Shown piece after piece: positions 9,161-19,290 of a DNA stretch of 64,000 nucleotides. Made by a program: the position numbers and the translations under genes. The stretch is taken from assembly GCF_024159265.1 (NCBI RefSeq), contig NZ_JAMYWY010000001.1:6324001-6388000 (forward strand). The letters run 5' to 3'. Source of the DNA: Paenibacillus sp. 1781tsa1 (lineage in GTDB: Bacteria > Bacillota > Bacilli > Paenibacillales > Paenibacillaceae). Each line of letters opens with the position of its first letter. Position 1 is the first letter of the stretch. The notes below the pieces were generated by a model. It was not told where the DNA came from. It did not search any database and was given only the letters and a program-made list of their open reading frames with translations.

Positions 9161-9886
9161 TTAGAGCGTAACCCAACCATACTTGATCGAATTGATAACA
9201 GCTTGTGTACGGTCGTCCACTTCCATCTTCTGCAGAATACTGCTGACATGGTTTTTTACTGTTTTTTCACTGATGAACAGGAATTCACCAATCATTTTAT
9301 TGCTCTTACCTTCTGCCATTAAGCGAAGCACTTCAGCCTCACGACGTGTGAGCGGGTTATTGTCGCCAGCGACAAATTTAACGCCTGCTTCCTTCGAAGC
9401 TCCTTCACTCATCGCCCCTGTTTCATTAAGATACGTCATACGACGCAGCTGCATGATCAGTTTGCCTGTCACTTTTGGATGAATGAATGCATGTCCTTCA
9501 TGCACGGAACGAATCGCATTGATCAGAGACTCGGCCTCCATATCCTTCAGCAAGTATCCGTTAGCCCCTTTACGAAGCGTCTCAAACACATAACTTTCAT
9601 CATCATGAATGGACAAGATAATCACTTTGACATCAGGGAACAGCTCACGCAATTTCTCCGTAGCTTCAACCCCATTTTCAATTGGCATGTTAATATCCAT
9701 CAATACGATATCAGGTTTATCCTGATTGCAGAATTCGAGCACTTGAATCCCATCGCCGCATTCGCCGATGACCTCAATGTCGTCCTCCATATTTAAAATG
9801 CGTTTCAGTCCCTCACGGAACAGCTGATGATCATCAGCCAAAAGAACTTTAATCGATGCTTTACCAGTATCACGGTTTTCCATCAT
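9161..9886 (-). CDS. degU: Response regulator DegU
   Basis: 241 residues. Receiver domain (residues 12-130) with acidic pair DD at 18-19, phosphoacceptor Asp64 in VLMDINMP and the conserved Lys of LLKDM. The C-terminal LuxR/FixJ-type helix-turn-helix begins at LTRREAEVLRLMAEGKSNKMIG (about 178) and ends ISEKTVKNHVSSILQKMEV. DegU-type regulators control secreted enzymes, competence, motility and biofilm matrix when phosphorylated by DegS. The start is one of two adjacent ATG codons behind AAAGGAG. The gene begins 4 bp after the degS stop, so the two are co-transcribed and probably translationally linked. Confidence 0.96.
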   Translation of the reverse strand: MMENRDTGKASIKVLLADDHQLFREGLKRILNMEDDIEVIGECGDGIQVLEFCNQDKPDIVLMDINMPIENGVEATEKLRELFPDVKVIILSIHDDESYVFETLRKGANGYLLKDMEAESLINAIRSVHEGHAFIHPKVTGKLIMQLRRMTYLNETGAMSEGASKEAGVKFVAGDNNPLTRREAEVLRLMAEGKSNKMIGEFLFISEKTVKNHVSSILQKMEVDDRTQAVINSIKYGWVTL

Positions 9887-9890
9887 CCTG

Positions 9891-11051
9891 CTACTCCTTT
9901 CCCTTATCCACGTTTGTCGGGATATGAATCACTATTTTGGTTCCTTGATTTTCTCCGGATTCAATCTCTATTCTTCCTTCTAACAGTTCAACCCGTTCTC
10001 TCATCCCAATCAGACCGAAGTGGGTATGATCCTTGCTTTTCTTTGCAAGAAGCTCCGGTTTGAACCCAAGCCCATTGTCCTGAACGACAATTTTGACGAG
10101 CTGAGCCTGGTATGTAATTTCCACTACAACATAAGTGGGATAAGCATGCTTTGCAGCATTCGACAGACCTTCCTGAACAAGGCGGTAGATCGCTGCCTCC
10201 ATCGCGGAAGATAACCGGTGTTCCTTACCTCTTGTTTCAAAAAGCGACCGGATTTTTGTTTTTACTTCAAAATCCTGCACATACTTCCGAAGCGTTGGAA
10301 TCAGTCCCAGATCATCCAGTGCCATAGGACGCAGATTGAAAATAACTTTTCTCATTTCTTCAAGACTGGAACGAACCTGGCCTTTCAAATCTACTATTTC
10401 GGCCTGGACCATCTTAAAATCCTGCTTAATGAGCATTCTTTCTACAATTTCCGTCCTAAGCACTAGATTGGCGAGCATCTGTGCAGGCCCGTCATGAATC
10501 TCACGAGCAATACGTTTCCGCTCTTCTTCCTGGGCCAAAATTATTTTCAAACCAATCATTTGTCGATTTTTGGCAGATTCGATGATCCGGGTCACTTGAC
10601 CCAGCTCACCTGACAGGTATTCGAGTACAACACCCATCTGCGAACCGATCGTCTCGGCACGCTCGACAGAAGCTTCCACATTTTTGGCACGCTTCTGCAG
10701 ATCATCCCGACGAGCCTTCAGATACATTTCCTTCTCACGATAAATCATCAGATCCAGCTGCAGCTGTGTTGCTTTCTCGTACGCCTGCTTGATATCATGC
10801 TCGGAATAACGGACAAAGTCGCGGCTAACCTCCGTCAGCCGGATCCGGGAACGGCGGTAGTTCAACTCCAATTGATCTACTTTCTCGATCGTTTCCGCCG
10901 TTTCCTTCAGTACCGACTTCAACTCCTCGTTGAGTGTCTTCAGCTCATCGCGAGTTGCGTCCATAATTTCGAACATTTGATATTTGCTGTTTTCCATGAC
11001 TTGTATGGCGTTTTTAATGACGCGGTCTATGGCATCGGCTTGTAAATCCAC
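9891..11051 (-). CDS. degS: Sensor histidine kinase DegS
   Basis: 386 residues, GTG start behind ATGGAGT. There is no membrane segment, consistent with the cytoplasmic kinase of the DegS-DegU pair. Residues about 20-165 are a long coiled-coil sensor region (Glu/Lys/Leu rich). The HisKA_3 dimerisation domain has the phosphorylated His at about 186 in REIHDGPAQMLANL. The HATPase domain follows with VQEGLSNAAKHA (N box) and VQDNGLGF (G1). The promoter must lie within or just beyond the end of the upstream glycosidase gene, which stops only 48 bp away. Confidence 0.96.
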   Translation of the reverse strand: MDLQADAIDRVIKNAIQVMENSKYQMFEIMDATRDELKTLNEELKSVLKETAETIEKVDQLELNYRRSRIRLTEVSRDFVRYSEHDIKQAYEKATQLQLDLMIYREKEMYLKARRDDLQKRAKNVEASVERAETIGSQMGVVLEYLSGELGQVTRIIESAKNRQMIGLKIILAQEEERKRIAREIHDGPAQMLANLVLRTEIVERMLIKQDFKMVQAEIVDLKGQVRSSLEEMRKVIFNLRPMALDDLGLIPTLRKYVQDFEVKTKIRSLFETRGKEHRLSSAMEAAIYRLVQEGLSNAAKHAYPTYVVVEITYQAQLVKIVVQDNGLGFKPELLAKKSKDHTHFGLIGMRERVELLEGRIEIESGENQGTKIVIHIPTNVDKGKE

Positions 11052-11098
11052 GTTTGTTCGACTCCATTTCTATCGTTTCCGGTATATATCATACCATA

Positions 11099-13822
11099 TC
11101 ACGATGAGATGGTAACGGTCTTCGTTTTCTGTTCCCATTTTACAGTGAGTCCAAGCTGCTCGGAAACGAGTCTGAGCGGGACTAAAGTCCTACCACCCGT
11201 TACGTATGGTGCAACAGTTGCGCTTTGTCTTTTACCATTCAGAATGAATTCTTTCTGCCCTACAACCAGATCAATCAGCTTGCTACCACGTAATACTGTG
11301 ATCCGCTGATTTTTGCTATCCCAGCTTGCCTGACCACCAAAAGCGTCCAAAACATGTTTGATTGGCACATACGTCGTACCATTTTTCAGGACTGGTGCTG
11401 CATCAATTGCTTTTTTCGTTCCATTCACCGTCATCGATTTCTGTCCAAGCACAAGCGAAGCTGTTCCCGTAGGCAATCCAACTTCACTGGACTTGGAAGG
11501 CATCGTGAATGCGATATTATCAAAAGCAACCGTACCTGTCTTCGCGCGCTCATCCTGACCCTCTTCCACATTCACCACATAAACTCGCTTCAGCTTTGCC
11601 GGATAGGCGATATTCAGTCCGTTCAGGTCCACGCTCAGCTTCTTCCATCCGCTCCAGTCAATCGCTTTAGCAAGATCGGCATATACCGTTTTGCCATTGG
11701 CATCCGTGAATTCAGCGCGCAACCAGTTCAGGCTCTTATCTCCCATAACATCCATCGACATTGATGTCGCTGCAGCAGATACCTCTCTGCCGGTAGAGCC
11801 GTTCAGTTGTGCATAAGCGTACATTTTGCCTGTTCCAGCAGTCATGTCATAACCAAGTTGCAATACATTGGAGCCGGCTTTTTCACCCGTTCCTGCTGTA
11901 ACAGTTGCCGATCCGGTCACACCCGCTGCGTTTGTCGTGAAGTTGATCGGATAATTCACGTTGTCGAAGTTCTCCCAGATCGTTTCGCTTGCAGAAGCCG
12001 AGAGTACAACGACTGTGCTGTAACCATCATAACGTCCAATCGCATATCCCACTTGTGCACCAGAGTTGACCGAAGATACGGTTAATTGGTCCGCCGTCAC
12101 TTTACCTTTGAACCCGATAAATTCCCATGTCAGCGAATCGGCCGGAACCGTCACACTTTGTCCGCTCTTCGTTGTTGCCGTTACAGGAATGGACATCGTT
12201 GTGCCTGCTTTGAGCGAACCGAGACCTGATCCTGCTGTCAGAGAAGCCAATTCACTTCCACCCAGTACCGATACTTTAATGGAAGATGAGGCTCCATTGC
12301 TCGTTGCCGTCAGCGTTGCTGTGCCTGGCTTCACGCCTTTGATCGTCCCGTTGCTGACACTCACAATGCCGTTGTTGCTGGACTTCCAGGACATGCTGAT
12401 ATCGCCTGTTGCAATCGGGTTGTAGTAGGTGTCATATCCTTTGGCTGTGTACTTACCCTCTTGCCCCACCAGCAACGTTTGGCTGCCACTCACGGCAAAG
12501 CCCTTCAGTTTACCTACTGGAGCCGTAGAGAATACACCCAGCGTGTTTACAACCTGACGTTGCTCGGTGCCATACTCTGTATTGAACGTCAGACCGGCGG
12601 TCTGCTCACCTAACGGACGTGTTACCATCGTTGTGGAGCCGCCTCCGTCTAGGTTCATGCCTTTCCAGACACCCACACTGGTCATAAAGGATTGCAGTTC
12701 CGTCAGCGACATCCCGCTGCTGTTACTGTTTTTCTCCGCTGCAATGATGTAGACATACCGACCATCCTGAGAGTAGCCTACTGCCGTTCTTGCACGAATA
12801 CCACCAATGCCGGACGCAGCGATATCCCGGGAGAAGGAAGCTGCCTTACCACCGTTCACCAAAATGGTATGACCACCAATCATCATTTCCAGATTACTTG
12901 GATCAACCGATTGTCCGGTTGTTTTGGCTTTCAGCTTGTAATCCGCATCCAAGGTTTGCCCAACAGATAGATGGCTCATGATCCATGTCGCCGCTGTTCC
13001 ATGTGCACGCAAAATGTACCCATCCTGCGGCACCGTCATGTTTAACGCTTTTTTATCCGAGATTTGGGTGATTACTCCGTTCTGCACGAGAACCTCTGTC
13101 GGCGTTGTGGAAGGGTCATTCGGACGTTTGGTGGAGGTCCATGCCGGTGTATAAATATACATCGAGTTGGCATGACTATATTTCACTGATCCCGACTCTA
13201 CCGTATAATCCTCTTTATTTATCCCACGCAAAGCAAAGGTTGAACCATCCTGGGCCTTCACTGTTCCATCAAAAGAATACTCGTCGATCATCGGCTTACC
13301 GTCCTTGGTCACCGTGAGTGCATACATGCCCGACAGTTCGGAAGGTGTGGAGACCAGTACGCCATCAGAGACCTGTCCACCAATCGGCGCGAGTTCACCG
13401 GATACATTGAAGTAATCGCCATTCACAGCAGCCACTGCACCATTTTCCTTGGCCATGGCACCTGTGCTCTGTTTGCTGTTCAGATTACCGCCCTTGCCTG
13501 TCATCACATCCAGCTTCACATACGGGTTCTGCAGATCCACCTGGACCACATCCGTCAGTACGTTGACCTTGGAACCGGAACGTGTTGTTGTATATCTGTA
13601 TTTCATGAGCTTCGCACCCGAAGTCAGAATTTCTTCACTCAACTTGCTTGTATTCGTAGATGCCGCTGCGGCCACCGATTGCCACGAAGTGCCTGACCAC
13701 ATCTGCCCGCCTGCACTCATCACCGGTGCAATCCAGATCACACCCGCCAGCGTCACAATTGCCCATTTCTTTACCTTACTGCCCTTAACGTCTTCCAGCT
13801 GTTTCCCATGTTTCCCCAGCAT
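11099..13822 (-). CDS. Secreted phosphodiester glycosidase (NAGPA-type) with Ig-like, CBM-like and stalk domains
   Basis: About 907 residues from the ATG at 13822 (MLGKHGKQLEDV), which has GGGAGAG upstream; ATGs at 13864 or 13879 are also in frame but lack a site. A hydrophobic signal/anchor (WAIVTLAGVIWIAPVMSAG) follows a basic start. Residues about 70-430 form a NAGPA-like domain (VNGDYFNVSG..., GGIRARTAVGYSQDG, NLDGGGSTTM), a family that acts on sugar-phosphodiester linkages or polysaccharides at the surface. Then come a Big_2 bacterial Ig-like domain (SMSWKSSNNGIVSVSNG...), a beta-rich carbohydrate-binding-like domain (ENFDNVNYPINF to AFDNIAF), and two C-terminal stalk repeats of the copper-amine-oxidase N-domain type (GTTYVPIKHVLDAFGG, GRTLVPLRLVSEQLG). 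Probable substrate is a wall or exopolymer glycan; this is inferred from the family. Confidence 0.85.
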   Translation of the reverse strand: MLGKHGKQLEDVKGSKVKKWAIVTLAGVIWIAPVMSAGGQMWSGTSWQSVAAAASTNTSKLSEEILTSGAKLMKYRYTTTRSGSKVNVLTDVVQVDLQNPYVKLDVMTGKGGNLNSKQSTGAMAKENGAVAAVNGDYFNVSGELAPIGGQVSDGVLVSTPSELSGMYALTVTKDGKPMIDEYSFDGTVKAQDGSTFALRGINKEDYTVESGSVKYSHANSMYIYTPAWTSTKRPNDPSTTPTEVLVQNGVITQISDKKALNMTVPQDGYILRAHGTAATWIMSHLSVGQTLDADYKLKAKTTGQSVDPSNLEMMIGGHTILVNGGKAASFSRDIAASGIGGIRARTAVGYSQDGRYVYIIAAEKNSNSSGMSLTELQSFMTSVGVWKGMNLDGGGSTTMVTRPLGEQTAGLTFNTEYGTEQRQVVNTLGVFSTAPVGKLKGFAVSGSQTLLVGQEGKYTAKGYDTYYNPIATGDISMSWKSSNNGIVSVSNGTIKGVKPGTATLTATSNGASSSIKVSVLGGSELASLTAGSGLGSLKAGTTMSIPVTATTKSGQSVTVPADSLTWEFIGFKGKVTADQLTVSSVNSGAQVGYAIGRYDGYSTVVVLSASASETIWENFDNVNYPINFTTNAAGVTGSATVTAGTGEKAGSNVLQLGYDMTAGTGKMYAYAQLNGSTGREVSAAATSMSMDVMGDKSLNWLRAEFTDANGKTVYADLAKAIDWSGWKKLSVDLNGLNIAYPAKLKRVYVVNVEEGQDERAKTGTVAFDNIAFTMPSKSSEVGLPTGTASLVLGQKSMTVNGTKKAIDAAPVLKNGTTYVPIKHVLDAFGGQASWDSKNQRITVLRGSKLIDLVVGQKEFILNGKRQSATVAPYVTGGRTLVPLRLVSEQLGLTVKWEQKTKTVTISS

Positions 13823-13979
13823 GTTTGAAACGTCTCTCCCATCTTGTATATCAATCTTAGACATCACGAACACTGCCAAGTAGGCAGCAGATAGCGAGAT
13901 CCCTAGTATACTCTTCTATTAATAGACTGCTTTTAGTGGAAAAAGTTACGCCCCCAGCTAACTTTGAGGGGATTCTTGG

Positions 13980-14021
13980 CAAAAAGAAACCCATGTATGC
14001 AATTAGCTACTCATACATGGG
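13980..14021 (-). terminator. Terminator of the 14054-15280 gene
   Basis: Minus strand stem CCCATGTATG/CATACATGGG (13990-14021) followed by TTTCTTTTTG, about 33 bases past the stop. Confidence 0.85.
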
Positions 14022-14053
14022 AATTTATCTGTATACTGATATTCGTTATATTT

Positions 14054-15280
14054 TCAATTTAACTCTGGGAAATGAATTTCGGGTAACATTCGATTGGGGT
14101 CCTCTTCGTTCTCACTAATGTCATGATCATAACTATAATTCCAGTGCCCATTGGCGTAATCGAGGTAGATCAGCGCCTCATATATAGAATGGTTCTGCTC
14201 TATGTTCTCTGAGATGTAGCTCCATTCCAAGGTTGCATGAACAACAGCTTGGTTCTCACCAAGAAACACGACTCGTTCATTAGACATATGATACGTAGTG
14301 TCTCCATACTCAAAGGAAGCTCTTGTAATGTGCTCCCATGTTCTCCATTCATCAACTGCATTTGCGTTAATTCGTTCAATATCAAATGGCGAAGTATATT
14401 TATACGTTAAATCAAAGTCTTTCTGATTAATCGCTCTATAATATTGCCTGAGGTCAGATAGGACATTTTGTTGCTTCTCATTAAAATTCTCTTTTATCGT
14501 ATGTACAGATTTATCGATATCTTCTGGAAGCGTAGTATTACTGGAAAGATATCGATCCTGAAGTATTTTCCACTGATTGTTCTCCTTTATAATTCGAAAT
14601 ACGACCTCATGTTGGTCATTTATTACCTGATTATTATGAATATAAGTAACGTACAATAATGCCTGGTTCGCAGATTCGTATGTAATGCTTGTTATATCAA
14701 CATTGTAGATTCGATCAGGGATTTCTCTTTCTTGGGGTGCAATCCAACTCTCAGTCAGATAAAATCTCTGCATATGGTTTGAAGCTAGTAGTTTTACAGT
14801 AAAAGCTCTATCATACGCCCTCACCAGATCGAGAATCGCTTGTTCTTGACCATAGCCGTACTCCACCATTCGTGCGGTGTTTGTTTTCCGATCATAGGCC
14901 ACCGAATGTTGTGTATACCAAGCAGCAAATCGAATAGGAAGATAGAATTTCCCATCAATTAATATACCTGGTTTTTCCAACTCAATATATCCTTCCTTAT
15001 CATCTGAGTATCCTACATCTGGTATAAAATATGTCTCCGAATGATCCGTTCTAGCAAAAATCTCACGACTTTCTATTGAGTAGTCTGCTCGGTACCCCAT
15101 TATTTGAATAAACTCTCGAAACGGAACATACACCGTTCCTGATTTTGTTAATAGTTTAATGTCTGTAGGCTGTTCATTTACGTACAGTTGTATGGGTTCT
15201 TTATTATTTTGAGCATAAACCAATGATGGTATGGATATTAACCCCAAAAAGAGGAAAAATACTAGCATTTTTTTCAGCAA
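14054..15280 (-). CDS. Secreted stalk-domain protein with NTF2-like repeats
   Basis: 408 residues starting at a TTG (15280) placed 7 bases after GAGGGTG. Signal peptide MLKKMLVFFLFLGLISIPSLVYA. Residues about 25-140 are a copper-amine-oxidase-N-type stalk domain (TVYVPFREFIQIMGYRADYS, KFYLPIRFAAWYTQHSVAYD). The remainder looks like two related 110-120 residue alpha+beta units beginning AILDLVRAYDRAF and VLSDLRQYYRAIN, each ending in a beta strand with a WNYSYD or WKILQD pattern; this is the shape of NTF2/SnoaL-like domains. The ligand is unknown. No SLH or membrane anchor is seen, so it is probably released or held non-covalently. The DNA is more A+T rich than its neighbours. Confidence 0.8.
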   Translation of the reverse strand: MLKKMLVFFLFLGLISIPSLVYAQNNKEPIQLYVNEQPTDIKLLTKSGTVYVPFREFIQIMGYRADYSIESREIFARTDHSETYFIPDVGYSDDKEGYIELEKPGILIDGKFYLPIRFAAWYTQHSVAYDRKTNTARMVEYGYGQEQAILDLVRAYDRAFTVKLLASNHMQRFYLTESWIAPQEREIPDRIYNVDITSITYESANQALLYVTYIHNNQVINDQHEVVFRIIKENNQWKILQDRYLSSNTTLPEDIDKSVHTIKENFNEKQQNVLSDLRQYYRAINQKDFDLTYKYTSPFDIERINANAVDEWRTWEHITRASFEYGDTTYHMSNERVVFLGENQAVVHATLEWSYISENIEQNHSIYEALIYLDYANGHWNYSYDHDISENEEDPNRMLPEIHFPELN

Positions 15281-15310
15281 ATCTACACCCTCTATTCATG
15301 ACTTATGATA

Positions 15311-15361
15311 TAAAAAAGCGAAACCAATCAGTTGAACTTATTCCCCTGATCGATTTCGCTT
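15311..15361 (-). terminator. Terminator of the SLH gene at 15388-19092
   Basis: Minus strand stem AGCGAAATCGATCAG with CTGATTGGTTTCGCT (15317-15360), followed by six T. It sits 27 bases after the stop. Confidence 0.85.
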
Positions 15362-15387
15362 CACTAAGATAAAAGAGCTAATTACTA

Positions 15388-18300
15388 TTATAGATATCCT
15401 AATTTGTCCAGAACCCGTTTCAACATCACTGCTGCCTGAGCGCGAGTCGCGTTTCCCTGGGGTTCGAATGTTCTCGCTGTCATACCTTGAATAATGCCCT
15501 CTTGCACTGCTTTGGCAACAGAATCCTTGGACTGAATTTTATTGCTATCCTTGAACTTGGACAATGTCGAAGTAGCAGAGGATTGAAGTGAGACTGTTTT
15601 CCCACCGTAGCTCATCGCCCGAACCATCATTAGAGCCATTTGTTCCCGAGTGATTTCACTTTCCGGTTTGAATGTACCGTCCGTGTTGCCTGTAATAATC
15701 CCGGCTTCTGCCGCGGCACCGATGTAGGCGCTGGTCAGATCACCACCACGAATATCACGGAAACGACGTGCAGCAGTCTGATCTCCTTTCAAACCAAGGC
15801 CTTTGGCTACCAATTCGGCAAACTCGGCACGCGTTATTTTCTGATTGGGTCCGTAATAAGAGCCGTTCGTAGCCCCAATGATCCATTTGGACGACAACTC
15901 TTTGATGACTGCACCTGCCCAATGACTGGAGGTATCCTGATAGCTCACGGAATGAGTGACAGGCACGATGGTCTGGTTACCGTTCAGTTGTCCTTTAACG
16001 ACTACTCCTCCTGTTGTACTCGCAAACGTATGCGGCACATTCGCCAGAATCAGTGTAGTCGGATCAATATACGTAAACCCGGAAGTCGCTGTAGGTGTGT
16101 TTACAGGCAACTGCATCGCGAGCTGGCTTTTGATATTTTGTTCCACCCGTTGATTCGTATTGCCACTAAACGCAGAGAGGTAGATGTCTGTAACATTACC
16201 AAGTTTCTGTGCTCCTGCAACGGCCAGCATTCCATCTATCGTACCTGAACTGGAGACAGGAACCGTCTCCACCTGTACATAGAAGTAGGAGGCATCCGTG
16301 TTGGTTGTGTTTCCCCCTACAGCTTGACTCATTGCGGATACATCCAGATTGGATAGTGGGACCATCCACAGACGATCACCATATTTGACACCAATTGAAC
16401 CTGTACGGTTACTTAATGCAACCTGAGCCAATGTGTTCAGCGGGAATCCTACATAAGCCGAAGATTCGCTCGCAGGGACTTCAAATACAACAGGTTGGGT
16501 TGTTTTACCAGTCGTTGTAGCGTACTGGAAGGCCTGCAAAAGCTTGGTACCATCTACATTGAACTGACGAGTAGAGCGATTGTTGCGTGACATCATGGAA
16601 GCTGTAGCTGCCGTATCCGTGCTCATCACAAGCAGAGCTTGTCCATAACTTGACGAGTCTTGTTCTGTCAGCCAGGAAGGACGGTTGTTTGTCTGATTTC
16701 CTGTCGAACTACTGCCATTTTGTTGCAGGGGTAGCGGTCCAAACGCAGTAATGGTGTTGTTCAACGCATCACGTAGCGGAACTGCTCCCGGAGTATAACT
16801 GACCGTCCCTGTCTGTCCTGCTGTTGCCGAGTTCGAGAGATTAAGTGTCACGATCGAACCCGATATGGAAGCATTCAGGACATTTGTTGTTGTTCCTCCA
16901 AGCTGCACACTAAACTGTGAAGCCGTTAGAGCCGTCTGAGCCTGAAGTGCATCTCGAAAGTTAATATATACTTTGTCCCCTTGAAGAGTTGCCGACAATA
17001 TTTTTCCGTTACCAAAGGTATATTTTACAGGAGCCAGATTAACGTATCCTGCAGGATTGTTGTTTAGATCGGTTAACCGCAGGGTGCCTGGCACATAAGA
17101 AAAGGTTACGTTTTGAGTACTGGCAATAGTGTTGGCTAGCGTTAATGTAATCAGATCATCCTCAATCTCGGAATCATTGACAAATACGGCTTTACCATCT
17201 ACCAATACGGAATATTGGCTCTTGAGTGGTTTGTTCGTCCGGCTCAGTGGCTCATTATATCTGATCCACATCGTCGTACCACTCACTTCTGCACTCTTGA
17301 ACTCGGGTGGTTTCGTATCAATACTGTTACGTACATAGAACCCGTTGAATCCGGCAAGAGCTTGACCACGACTGTCTTTCACTGGCCATGTTCCTGGCGC
17401 ATAGGATACTTGTACCACTTCACCATTCTGGATGGAACGACTGAGATTGAGCGTTACCAACGAACTGTTATTGGTGGACATGCTGCTGATGCCCACCGCT
17501 GACCCATCTGCTGTAACACTGAATTGTCTCACCGCATCACTGGAGTTGATATAAACGGTCTCTGGATAATACAGACTAATTGTATTGTAATAAGCTGTAC
17601 CTTCGCGTGGTTTCGACATAATCGAATCGAGACTGTTCTCTACATCTCTCGCTCCGAATGCTGGAGCCGCGTTAAGAGACAAATCCTGAATTTTACGTGT
17701 TCCTGTTCCTGGTGCGTAGGCAATGCGGACAACCTGCCCTACGGCTACACCTGTATCCAGAACAACATACACACTGTCTCCTGAAACATAGGAAGAACTT
17801 ACATTCCGGTTCTCTCCGTTAACCGTCACTGTGAAGCTGGAAGCAAACGGATCTAGACTGGAGAGCAACTCATCATACGTTAATCGAATGATCGTGTTGC
17901 TGTACATTTTGGCTGTTTTCAGTACAGGAGGTGTTGTGTCTACGGTCAACGTTCTAAAGGTCCACGATGTGGCTCCATTCAGACCCGTGAACAGATTTCC
18001 CGTCTGATCCCGAAAGACATTCGCAGGAATATCAATGGTATACGTTGTGTTGCTTGTCAGAGTCGTTTGCGGGATGATGCGCAACTGTCTGGGGTTGGAC
18101 GTACTAATTAATGTCGTGGAAGCCACAATCCCGCCGTTTGCATTCTTAACCGTAGCTGAACTTGCGAAATTCCGGTCCAGGTCTTTGTTGAATGTCAACG
18201 TAAATTCATTCGTGAGTGGTACGCCCGTTGCTCCGTTTGTAGGAGACAGGCTGGATACGGTCAAGGCTGTGGGATCGGATATTACATTGAATCCCCACGT

Positions 18301-19092
18301 CGTTCGCTGAATGGCTCCCGTATCATTGTTCAGGTCATCACGCAAAAAACCTTCCGGAACTGCTATGTAAATCGTGCTGTTATTCGCCCAATTGTTCACT
18401 GGATCAATTGTCACCGTGGTTCTCGCCGTGTTGAAACTGATACGGTTTGAATTGGCATCAATTTCTTCCAATAATGTACTGCCACGATAGATCTGTAGTT
18501 TGCCTGCACCAACCTTCATTGCCCGATCATAAGTTAGTTGAATATTGGCTGAAGGAGATACATTGGATGCCGCATTAAGAGGTGACTGCCCTGTTAATTG
18601 AGCTGTACTAACTCCTGCTGTACGGAATGTCCACTCTTTGTTCAGACCCTCAACCGGTTGACCGTCCCCATATACGAAAGACTGGCTACCAATCGTAACA
18701 TAGAATGAACCTCCAGGCAGAACTGCAGGAAGCTGGATTTGCACACGTTTCCCCAAAGCTGCATCAATAGCAGCATCATCTGCAACGACAGTCACAGCTG
18801 CATCCGTTACGGAAACTCTTGTTACAATGGAGTCATCCTGGACTCGGCGTACAGTAATTTCCTCAGTAGAAGTGTCGATTTTCTTTACTGGCTTAATAAA
18901 ATCAATCGTCAGTGGTGCTGATCCACTCGCCTGTTGTTCGTTCACAGCAGGTGACGTTGTGCTAATTCCTTTTCCCGTCAACTCATCGGCGGCATAGGCG
19001 GACTCTACTCCTCCCCATCCGGCGAGTATCCCTTGAGTGACTAACATCAAAATCATAAGACTAGCCAATCCCTTACGGGCCATTTTTTTCAC
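15388..19092 (-). CDS. Surface protein with Ig-like/SwmB-type repeats and C-terminal SLH domains
   Basis: 1234 residues from the GTG at 19092 (VKKMARKGLASLM), 10 bases after GGGGGAAGG. Signal peptide ends near SAYA. Residues about 60-390 contain Big_5-type modules (INRFNTARTT-like, LSPTNGATGVPLTNEFTLTFNKDL). Residues about 390-800 contain repeats of the SwmB type (QYSVLVDGKAVFVNDS, VTFSYVPGTLRLTD, TGTVSYTPGAVPLRD). A less clear domain follows (about 830-1060). Three SLH motifs close the protein (HWAGAVIKEL...ITRAEFAEL; YIGAAAEAGIITGNTDGTF...ITREQMALM; KAVQEGIIQGMTARTF...ATRAQAAVM). SLH domains bind pyruvylated secondary cell-wall polymer, whose modifying enzyme CsaB is encoded at 35148-36329. 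Role: probably a non-covalently anchored surface protein; ligand unknown. Confidence 0.9.
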   Translation of the reverse strand: MKKMARKGLASLMILMLVTQGILAGWGGVESAYAADELTGKGISTTSPAVNEQQASGSAPLTIDFIKPVKKIDTSTEEITVRRVQDDSIVTRVSVTDAAVTVVADDAAIDAALGKRVQIQLPAVLPGGSFYVTIGSQSFVYGDGQPVEGLNKEWTFRTAGVSTAQLTGQSPLNAASNVSPSANIQLTYDRAMKVGAGKLQIYRGSTLLEEIDANSNRISFNTARTTVTIDPVNNWANNSTIYIAVPEGFLRDDLNNDTGAIQRTTWGFNVISDPTALTVSSLSPTNGATGVPLTNEFTLTFNKDLDRNFASSATVKNANGGIVASTTLISTSNPRQLRIIPQTTLTSNTTYTIDIPANVFRDQTGNLFTGLNGATSWTFRTLTVDTTPPVLKTAKMYSNTIIRLTYDELLSSLDPFASSFTVTVNGENRNVSSSYVSGDSVYVVLDTGVAVGQVVRIAYAPGTGTRKIQDLSLNAAPAFGARDVENSLDSIMSKPREGTAYYNTISLYYPETVYINSSDAVRQFSVTADGSAVGISSMSTNNSSLVTLNLSRSIQNGEVVQVSYAPGTWPVKDSRGQALAGFNGFYVRNSIDTKPPEFKSAEVSGTTMWIRYNEPLSRTNKPLKSQYSVLVDGKAVFVNDSEIEDDLITLTLANTIASTQNVTFSYVPGTLRLTDLNNNPAGYVNLAPVKYTFGNGKILSATLQGDKVYINFRDALQAQTALTASQFSVQLGGTTTNVLNASISGSIVTLNLSNSATAGQTGTVSYTPGAVPLRDALNNTITAFGPLPLQQNGSSSTGNQTNNRPSWLTEQDSSSYGQALLVMSTDTAATASMMSRNNRSTRQFNVDGTKLLQAFQYATTTGKTTQPVVFEVPASESSAYVGFPLNTLAQVALSNRTGSIGVKYGDRLWMVPLSNLDVSAMSQAVGGNTTNTDASYFYVQVETVPVSSSGTIDGMLAVAGAQKLGNVTDIYLSAFSGNTNQRVEQNIKSQLAMQLPVNTPTATSGFTYIDPTTLILANVPHTFASTTGGVVVKGQLNGNQTIVPVTHSVSYQDTSSHWAGAVIKELSSKWIIGATNGSYYGPNQKITRAEFAELVAKGLGLKGDQTAARRFRDIRGGDLTSAYIGAAAEAGIITGNTDGTFKPESEITREQMALMMVRAMSYGGKTVSLQSSATSTLSKFKDSNKIQSKDSVAKAVQEGIIQGMTARTFEPQGNATRAQAAVMLKRVLDKLGYL

Positions 19093-19224
19093 AAACACCC
19101 AACCTTCCCCCTCTTCTCATTTTCCTAATTGTCTGATATACAGACCTCTATATTTATGTCGGTCAGAGGGAGATTTTCAATTAACAAAATGGAAATGTAT
19201 GGTGCTTTATTTTGTAAAAAGATG

Positions 19225-19262
19225 CAAAAAGCCCCTGATTCCATATCGGAACCAAGGGCCTC
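19225..19262 (-). terminator. Terminator of metK
   Basis: Minus strand hairpin GGCCCTTGGTTCC/GGAATCAGGGGC followed by TTTTTGC, about 30 bases past the metK stop. Confidence 0.85.
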
Positions 19263-19290
19263 ATTGGATGATCCATATAACGTTAGCTAA

